Assembly (NCBI RefSeq): GCF_910579375.1
Contig: NZ_CAJTUJ010000070.1
Location: 1-8,935, forward strand
From: an uncultured Rikenella sp.
GTDB taxonomy: Bacteria; Bacteroidota; Bacteroidia; Bacteroidales; Rikenellaceae
Length of the DNA stretch: 8,935 nucleotides
Direction: 5' to 3'
The position numbers and the translations under genes are program-made. Below the pieces are notes generated by a model. That model saw nothing but the letters and a program-made list of their open reading frames with translations, did not search any database and was not told the origin of the DNA. Each line of letters opens with the position of its first letter. The stretch's first letter is position 1. Positions 1 to 6,054 of the stretch are shown here, one piece after another.

Positions 1-156
1 CTCGGCGGGGCGCTATAATGCGAGTATTACCCCAATGCGCCCGCGCCGGAAAACCACAGCCTAACGAACAAGGCGGAGAAAACCCGTGGTCGGCCCACAG
101 GGACGACCTCTGCAAAAGTTCTTTGCGTCGCTTTCTTTCAAGAAAGCGACAGTTCC
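1..156. repeat. Interspersed palindromic element, copy A (left end cut by window edge)
   Basis: This is the right-hand half of a multi-hairpin element also found at 4369-4641 (B) and 8287-8630 (C). It contains the core stem: GGGCGC (8-13) pairs with GCGCCC (37-42) and CGGCG (3-7) with CGCCG (44-48), around a 23-nt loop carrying ATAATG...ACCCCA. Next is a stretch of about 53 nt nearly identical to copy C, from CTAACGAACAAGG (61) to TGCAAAAGT. Within it GGTCGGCCC (88-96) and GGGACGACC (100-108) form a hairpin with one mismatch. The terminal hairpin is 127-150, with arms GTCGCTTTCTT and AAGAAAGCGAC separated by TC. Its stem differs from copies B and C at four positions, all compensated. No open reading frame is supported. 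The element ends 34 nt downstream (minus strand) of the TPM gene stop. Confidence 0.85.
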
Positions 157-184
157 ATGCGGGTAGACACAGATAATCGAACGA

Positions 185-1003
185 TTAAAACGAGCGCCCG
201 GCACCGCCGCCGCCCGTTCGTCCGCCCCCGAAACCGCCGAAGCCTCCCGATCCCCCACCGAAGCCACGGCCAAAGATCGGAGGAAACATCATCGGCCTGC
301 CCCGATAAACTCGCCGGCCACCATTTCCACCCCGTCCTCCTGTATTCGAATCGTCATCATCCGACCCTCCTTTTTTATAGGAACGGATCAGCAGAATCAC
401 GATCCAAAACACCACCCCCGCCGTCAGTATCCACGTCGCCCCGTCCCAAAACCCCGGCTCCCGTTCCACCTGCCGTGCCGTGTATTCTCCGCGCACCGCC
501 GCCCGAATCGCCGCCGTACCCGCCGCCACCGCAGCGTAATAATTCGGCGGATCGAACTGCAAATACGGAATCATCTCGTCATCGATAATCCGCCCCGCCG
601 TGATATCCGGCAACGCCCCCTCCAGTCCGTACCCCACCGCAATAAACATCTCGCCTCGCCCGTACCGGTTCCGCGGTTTGACCAACAGCACCACCCCGTT
701 GTCGTGCTCGCGGGAGCCGACACCCCACTGTTCCAGAATCCGCGTGGCATACTCCGCCGCCGGGTAACCGTCGAGGTCGGTGACCGTCACGACCGCGATC
801 TGCGTCGAAGTCGCCGCATCGAAAGCCACCAGGCTATCCTCCAGCACGCGCTGCTGCTCCGGCGAAAAGAGGTGGGCATAGTCATTCACCAGCCGCGGCG
901 GCGACATCGGTTTCGGAACCGCCTGTCCGCGCACACCGCCCGCCGCCAGCAGAAAAACACTCGCCAGCGCCAGCCCCCAACGCTTTATCCGACCGCCCGT
1001 CAT
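185..1003 (-). CDS. TPM domain (YgcG-like) membrane protein with Gly-rich tail
   Basis: From the start chosen here the protein has 272 residues. It has an N-terminal signal segment (basic GGRIKR, then a hydrophobic stretch to about residue 22, possible cleavage near VRG-Q). A TPM-type domain spans about 37-165, beginning LVNDYAHLFSPEQ, with DNGVVLLV (101-108) and IAVGYGLEGALPD (121-133), both typical of the family. A membrane helix lies at about 190-206, followed by KKGGSDDDD and a Gly-rich tail ending GGGGAGRSF. The family is often annotated as a TPM phosphatase; the role in this organism is unknown. It lies 24 nt downstream of lemA on the same strand, and lemA-TPM pairing is common in bacteria, so a joint envelope function is likely. 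An upstream ATG at 1012 directly abuts GGAGG, leaving no spacer; the ATG at 1003 has a 9-nt spacer and is preferred. Confidence 0.85.
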   Translation of the reverse strand: MTGGRIKRWGLALASVFLLAAGGVRGQAVPKPMSPPRLVNDYAHLFSPEQQRVLEDSLVAFDAATSTQIAVVTVTDLDGYPAAEYATRILEQWGVGSREHDNGVVLLVKPRNRYGRGEMFIAVGYGLEGALPDITAGRIIDDEMIPYLQFDPPNYYAAVAAGTAAIRAAVRGEYTARQVEREPGFWDGATWILTAGVVFWIVILLIRSYKKGGSDDDDSNTGGRGGNGGRRVYRGRPMMFPPIFGRGFGGGSGGFGGFGGGRTGGGGAGRSF

Positions 1004-1012
1004 ACTACACAT

Positions 1013-1017
1013 CCTCC
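1013..1017 (-). promoter_or_regulatory. Ribosome binding site deciding the TPM gene start
   Basis: GGAGG on the minus strand, in the short gap after the lemA stop. It lies 9 nt from the ATG at 1003 but directly against the ATG at 1012, so it favours the shorter protein. A strong Shine-Dalgarno is unusual here; most starts in this window lack one. Confidence 0.55.
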
Positions 1018-1027
1018 GGGGAGTCGA

Positions 1028-1630
1028 TTAAAATTCCACTTTCGGGGCCTTTTCCGCCCCCGCTTCCGCCGCGAAGAAAGTTTTCGGCGTAAAACCGAAC
1101 ATTCCGGCGATCAGATTGCGCGGAAACTGCTGTACATAAACGTTATACGCCTGCACCGCATCGTTATACCGCCTGCGTTCGGTCGCAATCCGGTTCTCCG
1201 TCCCCTCCAGCTGGGTCTGCAAATCGGTGAAATTCCGGTTCGCCTTGAGGTCGGGATAGGCCTCCGAAACCGCCATCAGCCGGCTCAACGCCGAAGACAA
1301 CTCACCCTGCACCTGCGCATATTTGGCCAAGGTCTCCTCGTTCAAGTCATTGAAGTCGATCCGCACCTGCGTAGCCCGGGCCCGCGCATCGATCACCCCT
1401 TCGAGCGTCGCCTTTTCGTGGGTGGCATATCCCTTGACCGTAGCCACCAGATTCGGAATCAGGTCGGCCCGGCGCTGGTATTGGTTCTCCACGTTGGCCC
1501 ACTGTGCCGCCACCTCCTGGCTGCGCTCCACCAGCCCGTTGTAATTCCCTTTGACCCAGCTGTAAATACCGGCCGCTATCACCACGATCGCCCCCAGCAC
1601 GATAATCAATATCCAATGTCCTTTTTTCAT
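1028..1630 (-). CDS. lemA: LemA family protein
   Basis: The protein has 200 residues, normal for LemA. It has one N-terminal membrane helix (about 6-24, WILIIVLGAIVVIAAGIY), then a helical extracytoplasmic domain. Family hallmarks are visible: YNGLVERSQEV (30-40), the block YQRRADLIPNLV (51-62), and the C-terminal block from YPDLKAN (125-131) through LEGTENRIAT (141-150) to RRRYNDAV (152-159). The tail IAGMFGFTPKTFF (174-186) is also typical. LemA proteins are membrane-anchored helical-bundle proteins whose biochemical function is not established. The gene is first in a two-gene minus-strand unit with the TPM protein, and a matching promoter box lies about 25 nt upstream. The family call is very secure; the function is not. 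Confidence 0.95.
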   Translation of the reverse strand: MKKGHWILIIVLGAIVVIAAGIYSWVKGNYNGLVERSQEVAAQWANVENQYQRRADLIPNLVATVKGYATHEKATLEGVIDARARATQVRIDFNDLNEETLAKYAQVQGELSSALSRLMAVSEAYPDLKANRNFTDLQTQLEGTENRIATERRRYNDAVQAYNVYVQQFPRNLIAGMFGFTPKTFFAAEAGAEKAPKVEF

Positions 1631-1654
1631 CGCTTCGTTCGTTTTTGAGTTCTA

Positions 1655-1662
1655 CAAATATA
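1655..1662 (-). promoter_or_regulatory. Bacteroidota-type -7 promoter box for lemA
   Basis: On the minus strand this reads TATATTTG, an exact match to TAnnTTTG. A weak -33-like TTTT lies about 18 nt upstream (around 1681-1684). The predicted transcript would begin close to 1648-1650, giving a leader of about 20 nt before the lemA ATG. Confidence 0.6.
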
Positions 1663-1881
1663 GGGAGAATAATTCGACGAAAAGCATAGCAATTATCAAG
1701 TACAATAAAATTCGCATTCCCAAAATCCATTCTATGAATTACACACTACAAATTCTATATATCTTTAAGAGGGATTACACCAATCACCAAAAATCACCCC
1801 AAACCAACCTCTTTAACAAAAAATCATAATTTCTTTCTATGTCATATTTATTTTATTCCTTTGTAAAAATCACTGTAAGCT

Positions 1882-2973
1882 ATGCGGTTTTTCTTAACCA
1901 TTGGAGCTTGTTTGTTGCTTTTCGGTTGCACGCCCGGCCCCGAGCAGCGCTGGGGCGAAGAACGGTGGGACACGACAACGAATTACCGGCTCACTGCCGA
2001 AATCGTGTCGTGGGACCGGCCGATCTACGGGGAGGGTGATTTCCTGTTCGCCGGCGACCTTCTGATTTTCGAGGGAGCGACCGACGACGCACTGTTCTCG
2101 GTTTACTGGTCGAAATACGACTCTCTGCTGTTTCTAGGTTCGTTTCTACGACAGGGGCGCGGCCCGTGGGAGGCGACCGATGCGGAGGCCTTCTATTTTC
2201 CGAACTCCCAAACACTCGTTACAGTCGCTTACAATCCGCTGGGACATTCGATCCGCATCCCGCTGGATTCGGCGGCACGGTTGTTCGACCTATCGAGTTG
2301 GACGGAAGAACGTTACGGCGAAACGAATCCTATCCCGGCCTACGAACTCGTGCCGATCGACGACACCCTCTGCATCGCCCAGACGTTCGACGGGCACAAC
2401 AGTCTCTTCTCGCTGTACGACACCCGCCGCGAAACGTGGGAACCGCTGGATATTCCCTATCCGGACGACCGCGGTTCCATGCCCTATGGACAGCGGGCCG
2501 AGGCTTATATGGGAACGATCGTGAAGCATCCGACACAAAACCGGTTCGCCTATTCCAATGCCAATTCGAAATTGGTCTTGTTGTTTGATCTCGAAGAGGG
2601 AAAAGCGCAGCAAATCGAGCGGCCTTTCTGCCAGATTCCCGAATATGAACCGCAGGGGCGCGACCGGGTTCGTTTTACGGCGAACCACGACAACGGTTAT
2701 CAATTGAGTGTCACCGGGAGAAGGATCTACTGTGCAGACCCGCGGATTGACCGCCTCGACCGGGAGGCATCGATCGCGCGGAACGGCTATGGCGCAGGCT
2801 ACGTTCGAGAAATTTTCGTGATGGATTGGAACGGACGACCACTGGCAACCTATTCGTTGGATCGGCCGGTCTGTTTTCCGACAATATCGCCGGACGACCG
2901 CTATCTGTATGCGTTCGCGCTGAACGACAAGACACTGGAGGGGTATCTCGTGAGATTCGAATTACCGAACTAA
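1882..2973 (+). CDS. BF3164-type (TolB-like) beta-propeller lipoprotein
   Basis: The 363-residue protein has a lipoprotein signal: MRFFLTIGACLLLFGC, with the lipobox LFGC and acylated Cys16, followed by TPGPEQ. The rest has the repeating beta-strand texture of a six-bladed propeller. It carries QGRGPWEATDAEAF at 91-104, matching the G-x-G-P-x-E-like motif of the Bacteroidota BF3164/TolB-like group, and a last-blade motif SPDDRYLYAFALN at 336-348. The propeller interpretation rests on pattern recognition, not a structural search. It is probably held at the outer membrane. Two small secreted-peptide genes follow after 21 nt and 12 nt, so the three form an operon. No full promoter box was found; TTCCTTTG at 1856-1863 is a weak candidate. 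GC content is far higher than in the two peptide genes. Function and ligand are unknown. Confidence 0.75.
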   Translation: MRFFLTIGACLLLFGCTPGPEQRWGEERWDTTTNYRLTAEIVSWDRPIYGEGDFLFAGDLLIFEGATDDALFSVYWSKYDSLLFLGSFLRQGRGPWEATDAEAFYFPNSQTLVTVAYNPLGHSIRIPLDSAARLFDLSSWTEERYGETNPIPAYELVPIDDTLCIAQTFDGHNSLFSLYDTRRETWEPLDIPYPDDRGSMPYGQRAEAYMGTIVKHPTQNRFAYSNANSKLVLLFDLEEGKAQQIERPFCQIPEYEPQGRDRVRFTANHDNGYQLSVTGRRIYCADPRIDRLDREASIARNGYGAGYVREIFVMDWNGRPLATYSLDRPVCFPTISPDDRYLYAFALNDKTLEGYLVRFELPN

Positions 2974-2994
2974 AACAAACTTAACTTTATCGTT

Positions 2995-3276
2995 ATGAAC
3001 AGAAACACCATTATTAAATGTACGACAAGTACATTGATCATTGGAATTGCGTTAGCAAGTCATTTCTATTTTAAAGAAGTAGCGTCCTCAATTCCAACAA
3101 ACAATTTGACTTTAAAAAATTTGGAAGCTTTAGCTGTAACCGAATTTTACTTAGATATTGATGTAACTATTCCGTGTAAAGAACAAAAGAAAGCAAAATG
3201 CGTCGAAAGGTTTTACGATGCAAATGGCAACTTCATAGGAACAGAGACTTTCAGAAATCAAATTAGAGGTAATTAA
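2995..3276 (+). CDS. NVEALA-type small secreted peptide 1
   Basis: A 93-residue protein with a basic start and a hydrophobic segment (about 9-26), indicating export or membrane anchoring. After it comes NNLTLKNLEALA (36-47), a close variant of the NVEALA signature. The C-terminal part has IPC (59-61), seven residues, then Cys69, and ends in RFYDANGNFIGT (72-83). The downstream gene has the same architecture, including the PC-x7-C spacing, so the pair are tandem paralogues. The cysteines could form a disulfide if the peptide is exported. Local base composition is about one third GC, against roughly 60% in the flanking housekeeping genes. NVEALA proteins are a Bacteroidota family of unknown function; roles as signal, toxin or structural peptide are speculation. 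Confidence 0.75.
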   Translation: MNRNTIIKCTTSTLIIGIALASHFYFKEVASSIPTNNLTLKNLEALAVTEFYLDIDVTIPCKEQKKAKCVERFYDANGNFIGTETFRNQIRGN

Positions 3277-3288
3277 AACACTACAACC

Positions 3289-3567
3289 ATGAAAAGCACG
3301 TTAATTCTCATGTTTTTAACACTGACAACTATAGCCGGAGGTAGTTGTTTTTTGTACAAAAAAGCTCATACGAATTCTCAAAGAATAAACTTACAGAACT
3401 TAACTTTAGAGAATATCGAAGCTATGTCCTCTACACTTGATATTGAAGGAACACAAATTCCATGTTCTCCTCAACCGAATGCTATTTGCTATTTCAGGGT
3501 CTGGAATGCCGAAGGGAAGTACATAGGAAGTAGTAAATGGAAAAATCACATTAACGCAGCTCTTTAG
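3289..3567 (+). CDS. NVEALA-type small secreted peptide 2
   Basis: A 92-residue paralogue of the preceding gene. It has a hydrophobic N-terminal segment (about 4-23), then NLQNLTLENIEAMS (34-47) in place of the NVEALA motif, so the last positions are diverged. Pro58-Cys59, seven residues, and Cys67 follow, then RVWNAEGKYIGS (70-81). Apart from the signal, the best-preserved blocks between the two peptides are NLTL-x-N-[LI]-EA, the PC-x7-C pair and the [FV]-[YW]-[DN]-A-x-G-x-[FY]-IG block. Cys20 near the end of the hydrophobic segment gives GGSC, which could also be read as a lipobox-like site; this is uncertain. The gene starts 12 nt after its neighbour's stop, and a strong terminator follows the operon. 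Function unknown. Confidence 0.72.
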   Translation: MKSTLILMFLTLTTIAGGSCFLYKKAHTNSQRINLQNLTLENIEAMSSTLDIEGTQIPCSPQPNAICYFRVWNAEGKYIGSSKWKNHINAAL

Positions 3568-3591
3568 ATTCAATTAGGTATCTAAATTAAG

Positions 3592-3642
3592 AATATGCGC
3601 GCCGGCCTCTTCTTATCCCGAAGAGTCCGGCGCGCATATTTT
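3592..3642. terminator. Bidirectional intrinsic terminator
   Basis: A long, nearly perfect hairpin. The outer arms AATATGCGCGCCGG (3592-3605) and CCGGCGCGCATATT (3627-3640) pair over 14 bp. The inner arms CTCTTC (3607-3612) and GAAGAG (3620-3625) add 6 bp around a 7-nt loop. The plus strand reads ATATTTT after the stem and the minus strand ends in ATATTCTTAATTT, so both sides have T-rich exits. It sits exactly between the convergent peptide operon and ppa. Confidence 0.88.
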
Positions 3643-3655
3643 CCCCGAACCGCAA

Positions 3656-4324
3656 CTACAGTTTGAGCAGCGCCTCCAGGTTGTGGAAACGGTTGTGATA
3701 GTCCTCCATCGACCGCCGAATCACCTCTTTGGCCTCGTCGGCGCCATAAATGTGGGTGATCTCGACGTTCCGCTTAGCACCCGGTAAGTCCTTATAGGTC
3801 AGGAAGTAGTGCCGCAGACGCTCCACCACCAACGGCGGCAGTTGCGACACGTCGTCGACATTGCCGTAAACGGCATCGTGCTTCAACACGGCGATAATCT
3901 TGTCGTCGGCCTCGTCGTGGTCGATCATCCGAATGCCGCCCACCGGCTTGGCGTGGACGAGGATATCGCCGTGCGTAATGGTCTTCTCGGTCAGCACGCA
4001 CACGTCCACCGGGTCGCCGTCGCCGTGAATGTCGGTACGCTGCAAGGCTTCGTTGCTGAGCTGGGCCACGAGCTCGCCGCTATAGCTCTGGGGCAGAAAT
4101 CCATACAGGGCGGGGACGGTATTGGAATATTTCTGGGGCCGGTCGATAAAAAGGTAACCGGATTCCTTATCGACTTCGTACTTGACGGTGTCGGTCGAAA
4201 CGATCTCGATAAAACAGGTCACCTTATCGGGTGCTTCGTCGCCGATATTCACGCCGTGCCATGGATGGGATTTATAACGCAATCCCATCAACTGACCCAC
4301 AATCGGGTCCATCAATTTCGACAT
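3656..4324 (-). CDS. ppa: Soluble inorganic pyrophosphatase, family I
   Basis: This cytoplasmic enzyme hydrolyses pyrophosphate to two phosphates, pulling biosynthetic reactions forward; it needs Mg2+. The 222-residue protein has the family I active-site pattern: KYEVDKESGYLFIDR (48-62, with Lys48, Glu50 and Arg62), tyrosine in ALYGFLPQSY (72-81), the metal-binding signature DGDPVDVCVL (102-111; Asp102, Asp104, Asp107), DDKIIAV (140-146; Asp141, Lys142) and YKDL (177-180). It is longer than the E. coli enzyme, as expected for Bacteroidota versions with an extra N-terminal stretch. The ATG at 4324 is the natural start. No TAnnTTTG box was found between the start and element B, so it may rely on read-through from trxB or on a promoter inside the element. 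Confidence 0.96.
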   Translation of the reverse strand: MSKLMDPIVGQLMGLRYKSHPWHGVNIGDEAPDKVTCFIEIVSTDTVKYEVDKESGYLFIDRPQKYSNTVPALYGFLPQSYSGELVAQLSNEALQRTDIHGDGDPVDVCVLTEKTITHGDILVHAKPVGGIRMIDHDEADDKIIAVLKHDAVYGNVDDVSQLPPLVVERLRHYFLTYKDLPGAKRNVEITHIYGADEAKEVIRRSMEDYHNRFHNLEALLKL

Positions 4325-4368
4325 ATTAATCTGTTCTTTATATTCATTCGTTTAGTTGCACCTTACCT

Positions 4369-4641
4369 GGAGGGTACTGTTCTTTTTGTGAACAAAAAGA
4401 ACCAAAAAAACTTTCAAGGATGCTTCGCATCCTAAAGCTGCCGGAGGCCCAAATCTCGGTTTATGGGTTGGGCTGTGGTTTCCGGCGCAGCGCGCTAAAT
4501 AATGGGCATAATACCCTAAGCGCGCTCGCCGAAAACCCAGCCCGACAAACTCACCAAGAATGAGGACTGCGGAGCCTAAGGCGTAGCGTAGCTATCACGA
4601 AAGTCTTTTGGGTACCTTTTCTTCAGAAAAGGTACGGTTCC
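4369..4641. repeat. Interspersed palindromic element, copy B (intact)
   Basis: The most complete copy, about 270 bp, with related inverted ends: GGAGGGTACTGTTC on the left, and GGAACCGTACC reading inward from the right. The left terminal hairpin is 4379-4402 (arms GTTCTTTTTGT and ACAAAAAGAAC around GA). A second hairpin is 4417-4433 (AGGATGC, TTC, GCATCCT). The long core stem is 4467-4546: GTTGGGCTG pairs with CAGCCCGAC, and AGCGCGCT (4489-4496) with AGCGCGCT (4519-4526), around a 22-nt loop containing AATAATGGGC...ACCC. The right terminal hairpin is 4612-4635 (arms GTACCTTTTCT and AGAAAAGGTAC around TC). Just inside each terminal hairpin is a matching CAAAAxxACTTTC-like stretch in inverted orientation. 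The segment 4547-4600 differs from copies A and C. No transposase gene or clear target duplication was seen. It lies between trxB and ppa. Confidence 0.88.
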
Positions 4642-4674
4642 AGCCGGGTAGACACAGGAAACGAACGATTAAAA

Positions 4675-5604
4675 TTACAATGTATGTTCCGCGAGGAAGC
4701 GTTCGCACTCCAGCGCCGCCATACAGCCCGACCCCGCCGCCGTGATCGCCTGCCGATAGCGCGGATCCTGCACATCCCCCGCCGCAAAAACACCCGCCAC
4801 ATTCGTCTGCCCCTGATGCGTGATGATGTATCCCTGTTCGTCCAGTTCGAGCTGCCCCGCCACCAGTTCCGTATTCGGATGGTGGCCGATCGCCAGAAAT
4901 ATACCGTCCACAGCGACCCTCCGTTCCGCCCCCGCCGTCGACTCCAGCAACATCCCCGTCACCCCGTTCTCGTCGCCCAGCACCTCGCGCATGTTGTGTT
5001 CGAAGATCACCTCGATGTTCGGCGTCGTGAAGACCCGCTCCTGCATCGCCTTGGACGCCCGGAGATAATTCTTGCGCACCACCAGATAGACCTGCCGGCA
5101 CAGCGACGCCAGATAAGTCGCCTCCTCGCACGCCGTGTCTCCCCCGCCGATCACCGCCACATCCTTTTTGCGGTAGAAAAACCCGTCGCACGTCGCGCAC
5201 GCCGAGACCCCCATCCCCCGGAACTTCTGTTCCGACGGCAGCCCGAGGTACTTCGCCGACGCCCCCGTCGCGATAATGACCGTTTCGGCCCGCAGCGCCG
5301 TCGTTCCGCCGTCGATCTCCACCGCGAACGGGCGCGCGCTCAGGTCGAGCTTCGTCACCACCCCGAACCGCACCTGCGTCCCGAAGCGTTCGGCCTGTTT
5401 CTTGAGGTCTTCCATCATCGCCGTTCCGGAAATTCCCTCCGGATAGCCCGGAAAATTCTCGATTTCGGTCGTCGTCGTCAGCTGTCCTCCCGGTTCGATC
5501 CCCTCGTAAACCACCGGCGCGAGATTCGCCCGGGCCGCATAGATCGCCGCCGTATAGCCCGCCGGCCCGCTGCCGACAATCAGACACTTAATAGATTCAC
5601 TCAT
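4675..5604 (-). CDS. trxB: Thioredoxin reductase (NADPH)
   Basis: This cytoplasmic flavoenzyme uses NADPH to reduce thioredoxin. The 309-residue length is typical of the low-molecular-weight bacterial type. Visible features are: the FAD-binding GSGPAGYTAAIYAAR (11-25); GGQLTTTTEIENFPGYP (39-55); ATGASAKYLGLP (112-123); the redox pair CATC (Cys136, Cys139) followed by DGFFYRKK; the NADPH-binding VIGGGDTACEEA (151-162); IGHHPNT (239-245); and the C-terminal FAD motif GVFAAGDVQD (271-280) with RQAITAAGSGCMAAL (284-298). All key residues are present. The start is the ATG at 5604, with a TAnnTTTG box about 57 nt upstream. Element B follows its stop codon, then ppa on the same strand. Confidence 0.97.
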   Translation of the reverse strand: MSESIKCLIVGSGPAGYTAAIYAARANLAPVVYEGIEPGGQLTTTTEIENFPGYPEGISGTAMMEDLKKQAERFGTQVRFGVVTKLDLSARPFAVEIDGGTTALRAETVIIATGASAKYLGLPSEQKFRGMGVSACATCDGFFYRKKDVAVIGGGDTACEEATYLASLCRQVYLVVRKNYLRASKAMQERVFTTPNIEVIFEHNMREVLGDENGVTGMLLESTAGAERRVAVDGIFLAIGHHPNTELVAGQLELDEQGYIITHQGQTNVAGVFAAGDVQDPRYRQAITAAGSGCMAALECERFLAEHTL

Positions 5605-5660
5605 AACTGTTTGTGCGTTTTATTCGTTTCACGATCCGCCGTTGTCGGCATTTACGAAGA

Positions 5661-5668
5661 CAAAGTTA
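5661..5668 (-). promoter_or_regulatory. Bacteroidota-type -7 promoter box for trxB
   Basis: On the minus strand this reads TAACTTTG, matching TAnnTTTG exactly. It predicts a leader of roughly 50 nt before the trxB ATG. No convincing -33 TTTG was found at the expected distance. Confidence 0.55.
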
Positions 5669-5681
5669 GCGATTTTCGGGT

Positions 5682-5868
5682 TTACTCCTCCCCTCCGGTT
5701 CGAATGATTCGGTCTATCAGGCGCTCCGCCGTCTCCGCCGGGTCGTCTCCCCTCAGTTCTATATCCGGTTGCGTCCGCGTTTCGCAACTCCCCCACCACT
5801 CGGCTCATCGTTTCGTAAAACGACCGGTCGTCCGGCGTTTGTTCTATTTCCGCCCGATGCGAAGTCTC
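5682..5868 (-). pseudogene. Frameshifted 3' remnant of an unidentified gene
   Basis: Read on the minus strand, two adjacent frames look protein-like but do not join. The first (from about 5868) gives a stretch including AEIEQTPDDRSFYETM and SRVVGELRNADA. The second, one frameshift later, gives QPDIELRGDDPAETAERL then IDRIIRTGGEE and a TAA stop at 5682-5684. The join would fall near 5765-5780. Upstream of 5868 the first frame is closed by TGA, and no intact start exists. GC-rich third positions and the charged helical C-terminus argue for former coding sequence. The texture resembles the C-terminus of a small ATPase or kinase, but this is a guess and no motif proves it. With it, the 5605-6054 gap holds only the two promoters and an AT-rich stretch (about 5900-5960). 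Confidence 0.4.
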
Positions 5869-6042
5869 TCAACAGGTGTACCATTATCCATACTCGCCTG
5901 AAAATAAATATTTTGCAAAAAAAACAGAGCAAAACAAAAATGTCTATTTTTTGGACATCGGATCGTAAAGATAGGGATTTTACAGCCCGCGTCGAGAACG
6001 GATAAAACGAAGTACCGACAACCGATTACACCCGGGTTTCAC

Positions 6043-6050
6043 TATCTTTG
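6043..6050 (+). promoter_or_regulatory. Bacteroidota-type -7 promoter box for the M23/LysM gene
   Basis: TATCTTTG matches TAnnTTTG exactly. It ends only 4 nt before the GTG at 6055, so transcription should start at or very near the start codon. No clear -33 TTTG was found. Confidence 0.6.
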
Positions 6051-6054
6051 CAAC

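Noticed and set aside
704..1648. Plus-strand open frame (314 codons) opposite lemA and the TPM gene
   Set aside because: Antisense to two well-supported genes and of shadow-like composition.
1767..1813. Inverted repeat AAGAGG / CCTCTT upstream of the lipoprotein gene
   Set aside because: Only 6 perfect pairs around a loop of about 35 nt in an AT-rich leader; expected by chance.
4612..4635. Terminal hairpins of the elements as ordinary rho-independent terminators
   Set aside because: On the minus strand the stem is followed by CCAAAAGACTTT rather than a T tract, and the copies have extra conserved stems; termination remains possible but is not shown.
4369..4641. Element as an insertion sequence
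   Set aside because: No transposase frame and no convincing target-site duplication at B or C; a non-autonomous element cannot be excluded.
4595..5587. Minus-strand open frame in another phase of trxB
   Set aside because: Gly/Arg-rich shadow of trxB; no domain visible.
4684..5901. Long plus-strand open frame (405 codons) opposite trxB
   Set aside because: Arg/His/Pro-rich translation with no motif, fully antisense to a certain trxB gene; an effect of high GC.
5769..6005. Plus-strand open frame of 78 codons upstream of the M23 gene
   Set aside because: No recognisable domain; it crosses the AT-rich promoter region and overlaps the better-supported minus-strand remnant.
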